Part shown: positions 17,989 through 25,307 of the stretch, in pieces | Numbering within the stretch: position 1 is the stretch's first letter | How the letters are laid out: every line of letters starts with the position of its first letter | Source of the DNA: Sphingobium sp. 66-54 | GTDB taxonomy: Bacteria; Pseudomonadota; Alphaproteobacteria; Sphingomonadales; Sphingomonadaceae | Direction of reading: 5' to 3' | DNA length: 64,000 nucleotides | NCBI GenBank assembly: GCA_001899715.1 | Contig: MKWI01000006.1 | Location: forward strand, 62,001-126,000 | Notes under the pieces: generated by a model | Databases searched by the model: none | The model's input: only the letters and a program-made list of their open reading frames with translations | Told to the model about the DNA's origin: nothing | Position numbers and translations under genes: made by a program

Positions 17989-18795
17989 ATGACCGATCCC
18001 GCCCCATCTAAGCCGCAACCCAGCCTGTTCATCCCGCATGGCGGCGGGCCGTGCTTCTTCATGCCCGATCCGCACGGCGTCTGGCGCGGCATGGAGCGCT
18101 ATCTGCGCGGTCTCGCCGCGAGCCTGCCGGAGCACCCGCGCGCCATCCTGATCGTCTCGGGCCATTGGGAGAGCCGGGGATTCGCCTTCACCGGCGCCGA
18201 GCGGCCGGGGCTGATCTACGATTATTACGGCTTCCCGCCGCACACCTACGAAATCACCTACCCCGTCCCCGGCGCGCCGTGGCTGGCCGAGCGGGCCGCC
18301 GGGCTGCTGCGTGCGGCAAACCTGCCCGCCGCTATCGACCCGGAGCGCGGGCTGGATCACGGTGTGTTCGTGCCGATGAAGGTCGCCTTCCCGGAGGCGG
18401 ATATCCCGCTCGTCCAGATGGCGCTCGATGCCAGCCTCGATCCCGCGCTGCACCTGCGCGCCGGGGAGGCGCTGGCGCCGCTGCGCGAAGAGGGCGTGCT
18501 CATCATCGGCTCCGGCATGAGCTTCCACAATCTGCGCGTCTACGGCGACCCGCGCGCCGCCGAGCCCTCCGCCCTGTTCGACCGCTGGCTGACCGGCGCC
18601 GCGCAGGCCGATGGCGGTGAACGCGCCGCCTTGCTCAGCCAGTGGACACAGGCGCCCTTCGCCCGCTTCTGCCACCCGCGCGAGGAGCATCTCATGCCGC
18701 TGATGGTCGCCGCCGGCGCCTCCGCCGCTCCGGGCCGCCACGCTTATGGCGAGGTCGTGCTGGGCGGCGCGGTCTCCGGCTACAGCTTCGCCTAG
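17989..18795 (+). CDS. DODA/YgiD-type class III extradiol dioxygenase
   Basis: The 268-residue protein belongs to the LigB superfamily with likely metal ligands His17 (FIPHGGGP), His59 (SGHWES) and His234 (REEHLMPL). His124 lies in GLDHGVFVP. Plant and bacterial members cleave DOPA or other catechols with one metal. The substrate here is unknown. It lies 3.4 kb from the gallate dioxygenase but shares no operon with it. The family length (about 260-270) is matched. Confidence 0.92.
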   Translation: MTDPAPSKPQPSLFIPHGGGPCFFMPDPHGVWRGMERYLRGLAASLPEHPRAILIVSGHWESRGFAFTGAERPGLIYDYYGFPPHTYEITYPVPGAPWLAERAAGLLRAANLPAAIDPERGLDHGVFVPMKVAFPEADIPLVQMALDASLDPALHLRAGEALAPLREEGVLIIGSGMSFHNLRVYGDPRAAEPSALFDRWLTGAAQADGGERAALLSQWTQAPFARFCHPREEHLMPLMVAAGASAAPGRHAYGEVVLGGAVSGYSFA

Positions 18796-18805
18796 CGTGA
18801 TTGCC

Positions 18806-18833
18806 CCGTTCGCCCTGAGCTTGCCAAAGGGCC
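18806..18833. repeat. Dispersed CGTTCGCCCTGAGC repeat
   Basis: CGTTCGCCCTGAGCTTGCCA followed by AAGGGC lies just after the dioxygenase stop. The same CGTTCGCCCTGAGC core begins the element at 21044. It resembles the CCTGAGC---CGAAGG intergenic repeats seen elsewhere in the window. Confidence 0.5.
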
Positions 18834-18928
18834 GCTCTGGAAGGGTAGGAATAGAGCCGGACTTCAAAAACAGCCGCGTGGCGCGCGGCGAGCTTCCATC
18901 GGACGATCTGGACTCATCACCTTATCAA

Positions 18929-18943
18929 GAACATAATGAGAAC
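18929..18943 (+). promoter_or_regulatory. Predicted LexA (SOS) box
   Basis: GAAC-ATAATGA-GAAC is an exact match to the alphaproteobacterial LexA site GTTC-N7-GTTC read from the other strand. Its flanks, AA before and AAATC after, fit the usual TTTGTTC---TTGTTC context. It lies 25 bases before the ATG of the 2H phosphoesterase gene and overlaps a possible -10 box (CATAAT, 18932-18937). It is therefore well placed to repress that gene. Confidence 0.7.
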
Positions 18944-18967
18944 AAATCCGATTCGGAAACTCTCCTC

Positions 18968-19534
18968 ATGTCGCTCGACGCCCCGCCCCAACCGCTCGCC
19001 CACCGCTGGTTCTTCGCGCTCAAGCCGGACGCCATCACCGCGCGCCGCACCCACGCCTTCGCCGAGCAGGTGCTGGGCGAGCGCGGACTGCTGCCGCCCG
19101 AGCACCACCATGTGACGCTGGCGCTGACCGCCGATTTCGAGCGCGAGCCGCCGGGGCTGGTGGCGGCCCTGCTGCGCGCCGGCGACGCCGTAACCGCCGC
19201 CCCGTTCGATCTGCTGCTCGATCAGCTCAGCGGCAGCGCGCGCACGGTGGCGCTGCGCCCCGCCCACGCCGTGCCGCCGCTGCGCGATCTCCAGCGGCGG
19301 ATCGTGGCCGCCATGACCGCGCAGGGCATCACTCTGCGGCCGGACTGGTCCTTCAGCCCGCACGAGACGCTGTGCTACCGCAAGGGCGCGCCGTTCCAGC
19401 GTCCGGTCGAGGGCTTCCGCTGGGCAGTGGACACCTTCGCGCTCGTCCACAGCTTCGTCGGGCGGAGCCGGCACGAGACGCTCCGCCAATGGCCGCTGCG
19501 CCCGGCGGAAGACCCCCAAGGCCGGCTGCTGTGA
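18968..19534 (+). CDS. 2H phosphoesterase, LigT/ThpR-like (2'-5' RNA ligase family)
   Basis: The 188-residue protein has the two H-x-T motifs of the family: HHHVTLAL (His48, Thr50) and SPHETLCY (His132, Thr134). Members hydrolyse or form 2',3'-cyclic phosphate/2'-5' linkages in RNA. The physiological role in bacteria is unclear. RWFFALKPD at the N-terminus is typical. The ATG at 18968 is chosen because the fold begins there. The upstream SOS box suggests induction by DNA damage, unusual for this family. Confidence 0.88.
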   Translation: MSLDAPPQPLAHRWFFALKPDAITARRTHAFAEQVLGERGLLPPEHHHVTLALTADFEREPPGLVAALLRAGDAVTAAPFDLLLDQLSGSARTVALRPAHAVPPLRDLQRRIVAAMTAQGITLRPDWSFSPHETLCYRKGAPFQRPVEGFRWAVDTFALVHSFVGRSRHETLRQWPLRPAEDPQGRLL

Positions 19535-19700
19535 CCGGCCGACACGCCGATCCCGGCCAGCAACGCCCATATGCCCCGCCGATGCGGTGTAATCCGTCGC
19601 CGCTGCACGCCACCCCATCCTAAAGTCGCAGCCCGCGACCGCCCGCAAGGGTGGACAGCCCGGCATCGGCTCCGCAAAAGAGCGGCCCAGGGCCCACATC

Positions 19701-21020
19701 ATGAAATGGAGCGACATGCACAGCCTGTCAGGCCGCCGGCCGCGCCGCACTCTCACCCCTCTCGCCGCTTGCGCACTGGCGCTGGCCATGGCCGTCCCCG
19801 CGCGGGCGGAGGTCCCGCCGCCTGTCCAGCAGATGATCGAGGAAGCCGCGCGGATCGGCAACGTCACCACCGTGGCGGCGGTGATCGAGGTCGCCAAATC
19901 CGCTTATCCGGAGCAGGCCGAGGAGATCGCCGCCTATGGCGAGCATTTCCTGGCACAGGCGCGCCCGGCCGAGGTGCCACCACCGCCCCCGCCGATCGCG
20001 CCGGAGGTGGAGGCGATGATCCGCGAGGCCGCGCGCACCGGCGACAACGCCACCTTCGCCCATGTGCTGGCCGTCGCCAGGGCCGCCAACCCAGACGAGG
20101 CCGCCGCCATCGACGCGCTCGGCGGGCGGCTGCTCGCGCAGGCGCCGCGCCCGCCGATCAGCCCCGAGATCGAGGCGATGCTGCTGGAAGCGGGGCGCAC
20201 CGGTGACGCCACCACACTTGCCTCCGTCGTCAAGGTCGCCAAGGCGGAGAAGCCTGCGGAGACCCAGGCGATCGACCAGCTCGGCATCAAGCTGATGACC
20301 GACGTGCAGGCCAAGGCGCGCGAGGCCGCGACCCGCGCGCGTGAGGCGGAGGAGGCGCGGCTCGCCTCGCTCGGCGCGTTCGACGGGTGGAGCGGCCAGG
20401 GCGAGGCTGGCTTCGGCCTCACCACCGGCAATACCGATCAGGTGAGCGCGCTCATCGGCCTCAAGCTCAACAAGGATGGACTGAAGGCGCGCCACCGCAT
20501 CGCCGCCTCGCTCGACTATCAGAAGACGGACGGCCAGTTGAGCCGCGAGCGCTCGGTCGTCACTTACGGGTTCAACTATCTGCTCGGGCAGGGACTCTAC
20601 CTCTCCTCCTCGCTGGGCTGGGAGCGCGACGAATTTGCCGGCTTCGCCCGCCGCTTCACCGAATCGCTCGGTCTCGGCTACCGGCTGGTCGAGCGGCCGG
20701 GCATGACGCTGGACGTGGACGGTGGCCCCGCCCTGCGGCAGACCCGCTTCACCGACGGCACCGGCGACGACGAGTTCGGCGTGCGCGCCTCGCTCGCCTG
20801 GCGCTGGACCATCCGCGACGGCTTCACCGCCTCGGAGGACGCCTCCATCGTCTCCAGCGACGGCAACACGACACTGATCTCGACCTCGGCGCTGACCGCC
20901 AAGCTGACCAGCTTCATCTCGGCGCGCATGTCGTTCAACATCCAGTCGGAGACCGATCCGCTCCCCGGCCGGCGGGCGACCGACACCGCCACGCGGGCGA
21001 GCCTGGTCTACAGCTTCTAG
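19701..21020 (+). CDS. DUF481 outer-membrane barrel with three N-terminal helical repeats
   Basis: The 439-residue protein has a signal peptide (ends near ARAE, residue 37), then three ~47-residue repeats at about 41-87, 101-147 and 155-201. Each has the form E-x-M-x-x-E-A-x-R-x-G followed by VxxVAKxxxP and a final LxxQ. Proline-rich linkers separate them. Residues 229-439 form a DUF481/YdiY barrel: GEAGFGLTTGNTD, YGFNYLLGQGLYLSSSLGWERDEF, ending LVYSF. Small DUF481 proteins lack this repeat tail. It stands alone. The repeats probably lie in the periplasm, which is inferred. Confidence 0.85.
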   Translation: MKWSDMHSLSGRRPRRTLTPLAACALALAMAVPARAEVPPPVQQMIEEAARIGNVTTVAAVIEVAKSAYPEQAEEIAAYGEHFLAQARPAEVPPPPPPIAPEVEAMIREAARTGDNATFAHVLAVARAANPDEAAAIDALGGRLLAQAPRPPISPEIEAMLLEAGRTGDATTLASVVKVAKAEKPAETQAIDQLGIKLMTDVQAKAREAATRAREAEEARLASLGAFDGWSGQGEAGFGLTTGNTDQVSALIGLKLNKDGLKARHRIAASLDYQKTDGQLSRERSVVTYGFNYLLGQGLYLSSSLGWERDEFAGFARRFTESLGLGYRLVERPGMTLDVDGGPALRQTRFTDGTGDDEFGVRASLAWRWTIRDGFTASEDASIVSSDGNTTLISTSALTAKLTSFISARMSFNIQSETDPLPGRRATDTATRASLVYSF

Positions 21021-21043
21021 GGCGGATTGAAGCCGAACGGACG

Positions 21044-21102
21044 CGTTCGCCCTGAGCTTTACCGGAAGGAGACTGCCCCTTCGACGGGTTCGGAGCGAAC
21101 GG
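21044..21102. repeat. Dispersed repeat with inverted ends
   Basis: GTTCGCCCTGAGC near the left end and GGTTCGGAGCGAAC at the right end are partly inverted around CCCCTTCGACG. It lies just past the DUF481 stop. It shares the CGTTCGCCCTGAGC core with 18806. Confidence 0.45.
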
Positions 21103-21254
21103 CTTGCGGCTTTGCGGCGATCCCGAACCGCTTTCACCTGACCGGAACAGCCCACGGCTCAGCCCGAGCGGGTAAAAGCATCCATTGTCCCGTCCCTCAC
21201 GGCAAGCCGGCCCCTTGACCCCGCCGCCCCGTCCGCAAAGATGCGTCGGCCATC

Positions 21255-21857
21255 ATGACCCATCTTTACCGTCTTGACGCCACCGCAGCGCAGATCGCCC
21301 AGCGCTTCGGCGCGGAAGCGGGCGAGGATCCGTGGGGCGGCGGCTATAGCGCCCCCGGCCGGTTCGCGCCGGTCATCGTCGGCGGCGCGAAGGGCGGCCG
21401 GCTGATCGTCCCGCGCCTGTGGGGCGTGCCGCCGCCGGCCAGCGTCGCCGCGGCGGACGCCCGCCCCGTCACCAGCGTGCGCAACACCGCCAGTCCGTTC
21501 TGGATCGGCAATCTGCGCCATACCAGCTACCGCTGCCTCGTCCCCGCCACCGCCTTCCAGCTCTGGGCGCGGGAGAAAGACCCGGCGACCGGCCGCGCGG
21601 TGGCGCACTGGTTCTCGCTCGCCGCCGCGCCGCTGTTCGCCTTCGCCGGGGTCTGGCGGGACAGCGAGGTGCCGAGCTTCGCCATCCTTGCCTGCGAGGC
21701 CAACCGCCTCGTCGCCTCGGTCAATCCCGCCGGCATGCCGCTGATCCTCCACGCCGAGGATCACGAACGCTGGCTGCGGGCAGACTGGCGCAGCGCGCAA
21801 GCGCTCGTCGCCCCGTTCCCCTCGCAACTGATGCAGGCCGCCCCCTCCGCCCGATGA
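21255..21857 (+). CDS. SRAP (YedK/HMCES-like) family protein lacking catalytic residues
   Basis: The 200-residue protein has the SRAP framework in order: RNTASPFWIGNL, YRCLVPATAF, HWFSLAAAPLFAFAGVW, and VNPAGMPLILHAEDHERWL. SRAP proteins cross-link to abasic sites through Cys2. Here residue 2 is Thr (MTHLYR), the catalytic Glu position is Gln102 (AFQLW), and the usual His of the HPKAMP motif is Asn157. Only the Asn (Asn77) remains. It is either a pseudoenzyme that still binds single-stranded DNA or a diverged enzyme. It lies 1.7 kb from the SOS-box gene but has no SOS box itself. Confidence 0.85.
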   Translation: MTHLYRLDATAAQIAQRFGAEAGEDPWGGGYSAPGRFAPVIVGGAKGGRLIVPRLWGVPPPASVAAADARPVTSVRNTASPFWIGNLRHTSYRCLVPATAFQLWAREKDPATGRAVAHWFSLAAAPLFAFAGVWRDSEVPSFAILACEANRLVASVNPAGMPLILHAEDHERWLRADWRSAQALVAPFPSQLMQAAPSAR

Positions 21858-21936
21858 GGAAGGGCCGCCGTGCCCCCTCTCAAACTCGTCTTGGGAGGAG
21901 CGGCCAAAGGCTGCTCTTAACCGCTTGGACCACCAA

Positions 21937-21960
21937 ATGCTCCTGCACAGGCAGGAGCAC
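21937..21960. repeat. Palindromic repeat, GCTCCTGC arm family
   Basis: ATGCTCCTGC-ACAG-GCAGGAGCAC forms a near-perfect hairpin. It matches the family seen at 23816, 27431, 29321, 32642, 57282 and 60144. It lies just upstream of the gallate dioxygenase leader. Confidence 0.75.
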
Positions 21961-22166
21961 GGAAGCTCAAGACCCCATCCGCAAACCACCCCTCCGCTTG
22001 CGCTGGATCAATGACGCGCGCCGCCCCGCGGGCCATGGCCTGATCGAAATGGGCGATCCCAATCACGGGAAGTTTCCGTTTGTGTTGCTTACAAAGTTGC
22101 GGCACGTTGGCTATATTCATTCGATGGCGGGGCAGCACCCGCCCCCGGAGGCTGAGGAGAGATACA

Positions 22167-23423
22167 TTGGCCAGGATCATCGGCGGTTTTGCGGTCTCGC
22201 ACACCCCCACCATCGCCTTCGCGCACGACGCGAACAAATATAACGACCCGGTCTGGGCGCCGATCTTCGAGGGCTTCGAGCCGGTCAAGCAGTGGCTGGC
22301 CAGGGAGAAGCCGGACGTCATCCTCTACGTCTACAACGACCATATGACGTCGTTCTTCACTCATTATTCCGCCTTCGCGCTCGGCATCGGCGAGGAGTAT
22401 TCGCCGGCGGACGAGGGCGGCGGCCAGCGCGATCTGCCCGCGATCAAGGGCGACCCGGCACTCGCCAAGCACATCGCCGAGTGCCTCGTCGCCGATGAGT
22501 TCGACCTTGCCTATTGGCAGGGCATGGGGCTCGATCACGGCGCCTTCTCGCCGCTTTCGGTGCTGCTCCCGCACGAGAATGGCTGGCCGTGCCGCCTCGT
22601 GCCGCTCCAGTGCGGCGTGCTCCAGCACCCCATCCCCAAGGCCCGGCGTTTCTGGAAGTTCGGCCGCTCGCTGCGCCGCGCGATCCAGAGCTATCCCAAG
22701 GACATCAAGGTGGCGATCGCCGGCACCGGCGGCCTCTCGCACCAGGTCCATGGCGAGCGCGCCGGTTTCAACAACACCGAGTGGGACATGGAGTTCATGG
22801 ACCGGCTGGAAAAGACGCCGGAATCGCTGCTCGACGCGACCGTGACCGATCTCGCCAAGCTGGGCGGCTGGGAAGGCGCCGAGGTGGTGATGTGGCTGCT
22901 GATGCGCGGCGCGCTCTCGACCAGGGTCAACAAGCTCCACCAGAGCTATTTCCTCCCTTCGATGACCGCCATCGCCACCATGCTGTTCGAGGATCTGGGC
23001 GACGAGACGCCCCCGGCCGAAAGCGACGAGGCCCTGCGTGCCCGCGCCGCGCACGAGCTGGCCGGCGTCGACAAGATCGAGGGCACCTACCCCTTCACCA
23101 TCGACCGCGCGGTTAAGGGGTTCCGCATGAACCACTTCCTCCACCGCCTCATCGAGCCGGCGTTTCGCAAGCGCTTCGTCGAGGATCAGGAGGGGCTGTT
23201 CGCCGAGTCCGACCTGACCGACGAAGAGAAGGATCTCATCCGCCGCCGCGACTGGATCGGCATGATCCACTACGGCGTGATCTTCTTCATGCTGGAGAAG
23301 ATGGCCGCCGTGCTCGGCATCGGCAATATCGACGTCTATGCCGCCTTCAAGGGCCTCTCGGTGCCCGAGTTCCAGAAGACCCGCAACGCGGCGATCACCT
23401 ACTCGGTGGCCGGCAAGCAGTAA
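22167..23423 (+). CDS. desB: Gallate dioxygenase (LigB-LigA fusion)
   Basis: From the TTG at 22167 (GAGGAGA seven bases upstream) the protein is 418 residues, exactly the length of sphingobial DesB. The N-terminal LigB half has iron ligands His12 (VSHTPT) and His59 (YNDHMTSF). GLDHGAFSPLSVLLP and GTGGLSHQVHGERAG follow. The C-terminal half, from about residue 290, is LigA-like (FRMNHFLHRL, RRDWIGMIHYGVIFFMLEKM). DesB cleaves gallate to 4-oxalomesaconate. A longer start would add an unconserved leader. No ligJ, ligU or ligK homologue is nearby, so the rest of the pathway lies elsewhere. Confidence 0.93.
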   Translation: MARIIGGFAVSHTPTIAFAHDANKYNDPVWAPIFEGFEPVKQWLAREKPDVILYVYNDHMTSFFTHYSAFALGIGEEYSPADEGGGQRDLPAIKGDPALAKHIAECLVADEFDLAYWQGMGLDHGAFSPLSVLLPHENGWPCRLVPLQCGVLQHPIPKARRFWKFGRSLRRAIQSYPKDIKVAIAGTGGLSHQVHGERAGFNNTEWDMEFMDRLEKTPESLLDATVTDLAKLGGWEGAEVVMWLLMRGALSTRVNKLHQSYFLPSMTAIATMLFEDLGDETPPAESDEALRARAAHELAGVDKIEGTYPFTIDRAVKGFRMNHFLHRLIEPAFRKRFVEDQEGLFAESDLTDEEKDLIRRRDWIGMIHYGVIFFMLEKMAAVLGIGNIDVYAAFKGLSVPEFQKTRNAAITYSVAGKQ

Positions 23424-23448
23424 GCGGCTGCCGACAGACACGCATGAA

Positions 23449-23474
23449 GGGCGGGGTCATCTCCGCCCCTTTTT
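23449..23474 (+). terminator. Rho-independent terminator of desB
   Basis: GGGCGG (23449-23454) pairs with CCGCCC (23463-23468), followed by C and a T5 run. It starts 26 bases after the desB stop. Confidence 0.8.
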
Positions 23475-23636
23475 CGTGGCGGCTGGGCATGGCGATCTCC
23501 GAACCAGCTTGACCATTCGTCAAAATACGGCGCGGATCGCGGATACGCTGCCTTTGAGGCACCGGCAAATGAGACGACCGCCTTCAGAAGCAAAACTCGG
23601 CGCTTGCCGGATCGTCCCGACCGCCAGTCTAGGACG

Positions 23637-23803
23637 GATCGACATTCAGGAGATGGTGAGCCGCAGTCAGTGACGACCGCAGGGCAAAAATGGTGGATTT
23701 TCCGCGACCCGGAGCGCAGCGGACTGTAGGTAGGTCCGTGAACAGCGGGCACGCAAAAAGACGCCATTCGCCAGCCGCCAGCCGCCAGAACGGAATGTCG
23801 ATC
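23637..23803. mobile_element. MITE-like element, copy 1 (terminal inverted repeats)
   Basis: The element is bounded by GATCGACATTC at the left (23637) and GAATGTCGATC at the right (ending 23803). Including flanks, the 16-base arm GGACGGATCGACATTC is perfectly inverted. No ORF lies inside. The centre holds AAATGGTG--TTTTCCG-GACCCGGA, shared with the copy at 42368. Such short terminal-inverted-repeat elements are usually moved by a transposase in trans. None is present here. Confidence 0.65.
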
Positions 23804-23815
23804 CGTCCCAGGTCA

Positions 23816-23840
23816 GTGCTCCTGCGAAGGCAGGAGCCCA
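23816..23840. repeat. Palindromic repeat, GCTCCTGC arm family
   Basis: GTGCTCCTGC-GAAG-GCAGGAGCCC, immediately right of MITE copy 1. The intergenic stretch 23424-23950 holds only this, the MITE and the desB terminator. No gene is supported in it. Confidence 0.7.
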
Positions 23841-23950
23841 GGACCCAGCCGGATCGGACTCAAGACCGCTGCTCCCTGCGAAGCCAGCCGCTGATAACCC
23901 GGCATCCCTGCCGGGAGTCAGGGGTGAGCACGCAGCCCACCCCTCGCATC

Positions 23951-24838
23951 TTACAGGCCCTCGACCGCCTTGCTGACCATGATATTCACCGAAACGCGGC
24001 GATTTTGCGCCTTGCCTTCGGGGGTGCTGTTGTCCGCCAGCGGATCCGCCTCGGCCATCCCCGTCGGGGTCAGCATGCGATAGGGCGCCCAGCCGCATCT
24101 CTGCTGGAGGTAGTTGACGACGCGGCCGGCACGCCGTTCGCTGAGCGTCTGGTTATAGTCCTCGTCGCCCACCGAATCGGTGTAGCCGATGACGAGCAGC
24201 AGCGCGTTGTCCGTCGCCTTGGCCTGCTCTGCGGCGGCGCAAAGATCGGCTTCGCCTTGCGGCGTCAGGTTCCACTTGCCCGTGTCGAAATGCACGTTGG
24301 TGGTGCCCTTGATATTATACTGGTCGATATCGGCCACACGCCCGCGCAAGGCCTCGGTGGCCGCCGTCTGTTCGGCGAAGCCCTGGGCCGTGCCGGTGCG
24401 GATCATCGTGGCGGTCTTGAGGTCCTTGTTCTTGAGCTCGATCCGGCTGGCGATCAGGCCCTCGCCCCATTGCACGGTCTTTACCGTCACCGGCAATCCG
24501 TTGAGCAGCGAGTCTGCGGCAAGCCCGGTGCGGCCGAGGCCGAGGAAGCCGCCGCTACCCCTGATTTCGGTGGCATCGGCAAGCAGGATTGCGGTGCGGC
24601 TACCGTCGGCGGCCGTGACCTGGATCTTCTCGCCGTTGCGCGCGGAAATGAAGCCGCCGATCTCGGGCCCTGCGGTCAATCCGGACAGATCGGCCGGCGG
24701 AGAGCCGAGCACGGTAATCGGATTCTCCCCTTGCGCCGGCTCCTGCCCCTGCTCCTGCGCGGACAGGCCGGCCCATGCCGGTACAGCAAGCATGGCAAAC
24801 AGGAGGGGAACCATTGGCTTTCTGGACATGATGGTCAT
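23951..24838 (-). CDS. OmpA-family protein with OmpA C-terminal domain
   Basis: The 295-residue exported protein has a signal peptide (MTIMSRKPMVPLLFAMLAVP, cut near GLSAQ). A middle region is rich in beta-like segments (GRTGLAADSLLNGLPVTVK). The C-terminal OmpA peptidoglycan-binding domain (about residues 175-290) includes VHFDTGKWNLTPQGEADL, LVIGYTDSVGDEDYN, LSERRAGRVVNYL and AQNRRVSVNIM. The start ATG 24838 has a purine-rich GAAAGAAG upstream (minus strand). A 40-base leader hairpin lies in front (24858-24880). Confidence 0.85.
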   Translation of the reverse strand: MTIMSRKPMVPLLFAMLAVPAWAGLSAQEQGQEPAQGENPITVLGSPPADLSGLTAGPEIGGFISARNGEKIQVTAADGSRTAILLADATEIRGSGGFLGLGRTGLAADSLLNGLPVTVKTVQWGEGLIASRIELKNKDLKTATMIRTGTAQGFAEQTAATEALRGRVADIDQYNIKGTTNVHFDTGKWNLTPQGEADLCAAAEQAKATDNALLLVIGYTDSVGDEDYNQTLSERRAGRVVNYLQQRCGWAPYRMLTPTGMAEADPLADNSTPEGKAQNRRVSVNIMVSKAVEGL

Positions 24839-25307
24839 TGTGTTTGCTTCTTTCTTCAAAAGCCCCCGCTGGCTTTTTTTATTCTTCGCAGCTTCCGCCG
24901 CGCGGCCCCAGTTATGGCGCATCTGACTGTTCAGACCAACCTTTCTGGCAGATGAACGAAAATGGCGTCGCCACTCATTTTGAGGCTGATTCGAGCGCCC
25001 CAAGCGGCGAACCGTTACGGACCGAGACGCACGACCGCCCCTCCCGAATTGGTGGACTTCCCCTAAATTCGGCAGGCAGCGCTCTCACCGGCCGCATGGT
25101 TTGGAGCACAGGGCCGGCTTCGCAGGCAAAATCGAAGCCGCTTCCACCTCATCGCGCACGGAGCGGGCCTGATCGAACGGCAGGTTCGGGGGCTTTGAAA
25201 CGACGCTTTCGCGAAGCCATCGGCAAGCAGCCAGTCGAACGGACGGCAAGGCATCCGGTAACGATATCGCCGCCCATGACCGTCCTGCGTTTAAGCGCGG
25301 AAACCCG
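24839..25307. other. Gene-free stretch upstream of the OmpA gene
   Basis: No gene is supported in these 469 bases between the OmpA-family and DUF1176 genes, both minus-strand. The part next to the OmpA start is AT-rich and probably holds its promoter. The rest is GC-rich without a recognisable coding frame. Confidence 0.45.
24858..24880 (+). terminator. Hairpin with T-run in the OmpA gene leader
   Basis: AAAAGCC (24858) and GGCTTTT (24871) form a 7-bp stem with a 6-base loop, followed by TTT on the plus strand. On the plus strand it looks like an intrinsic terminator. On the minus strand it is a 5' leader hairpin about 20 bases before the ATG. It may block antisense reading or affect translation. 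Confidence 0.4.

Noticed and set aside
17989..23423. A gallate or lignin operon linking the two dioxygenases
   Set aside because: The genes between them are unrelated (2H phosphoesterase, DUF481, SRAP), and no hydrolase, aldolase or hydratase of the pathway is present.
24839..25307. Possible broken gene in the stretch before the OmpA gene
   Set aside because: No frame gives a family motif, and repeated frame breaks are consistent with ordinary intergenic DNA.
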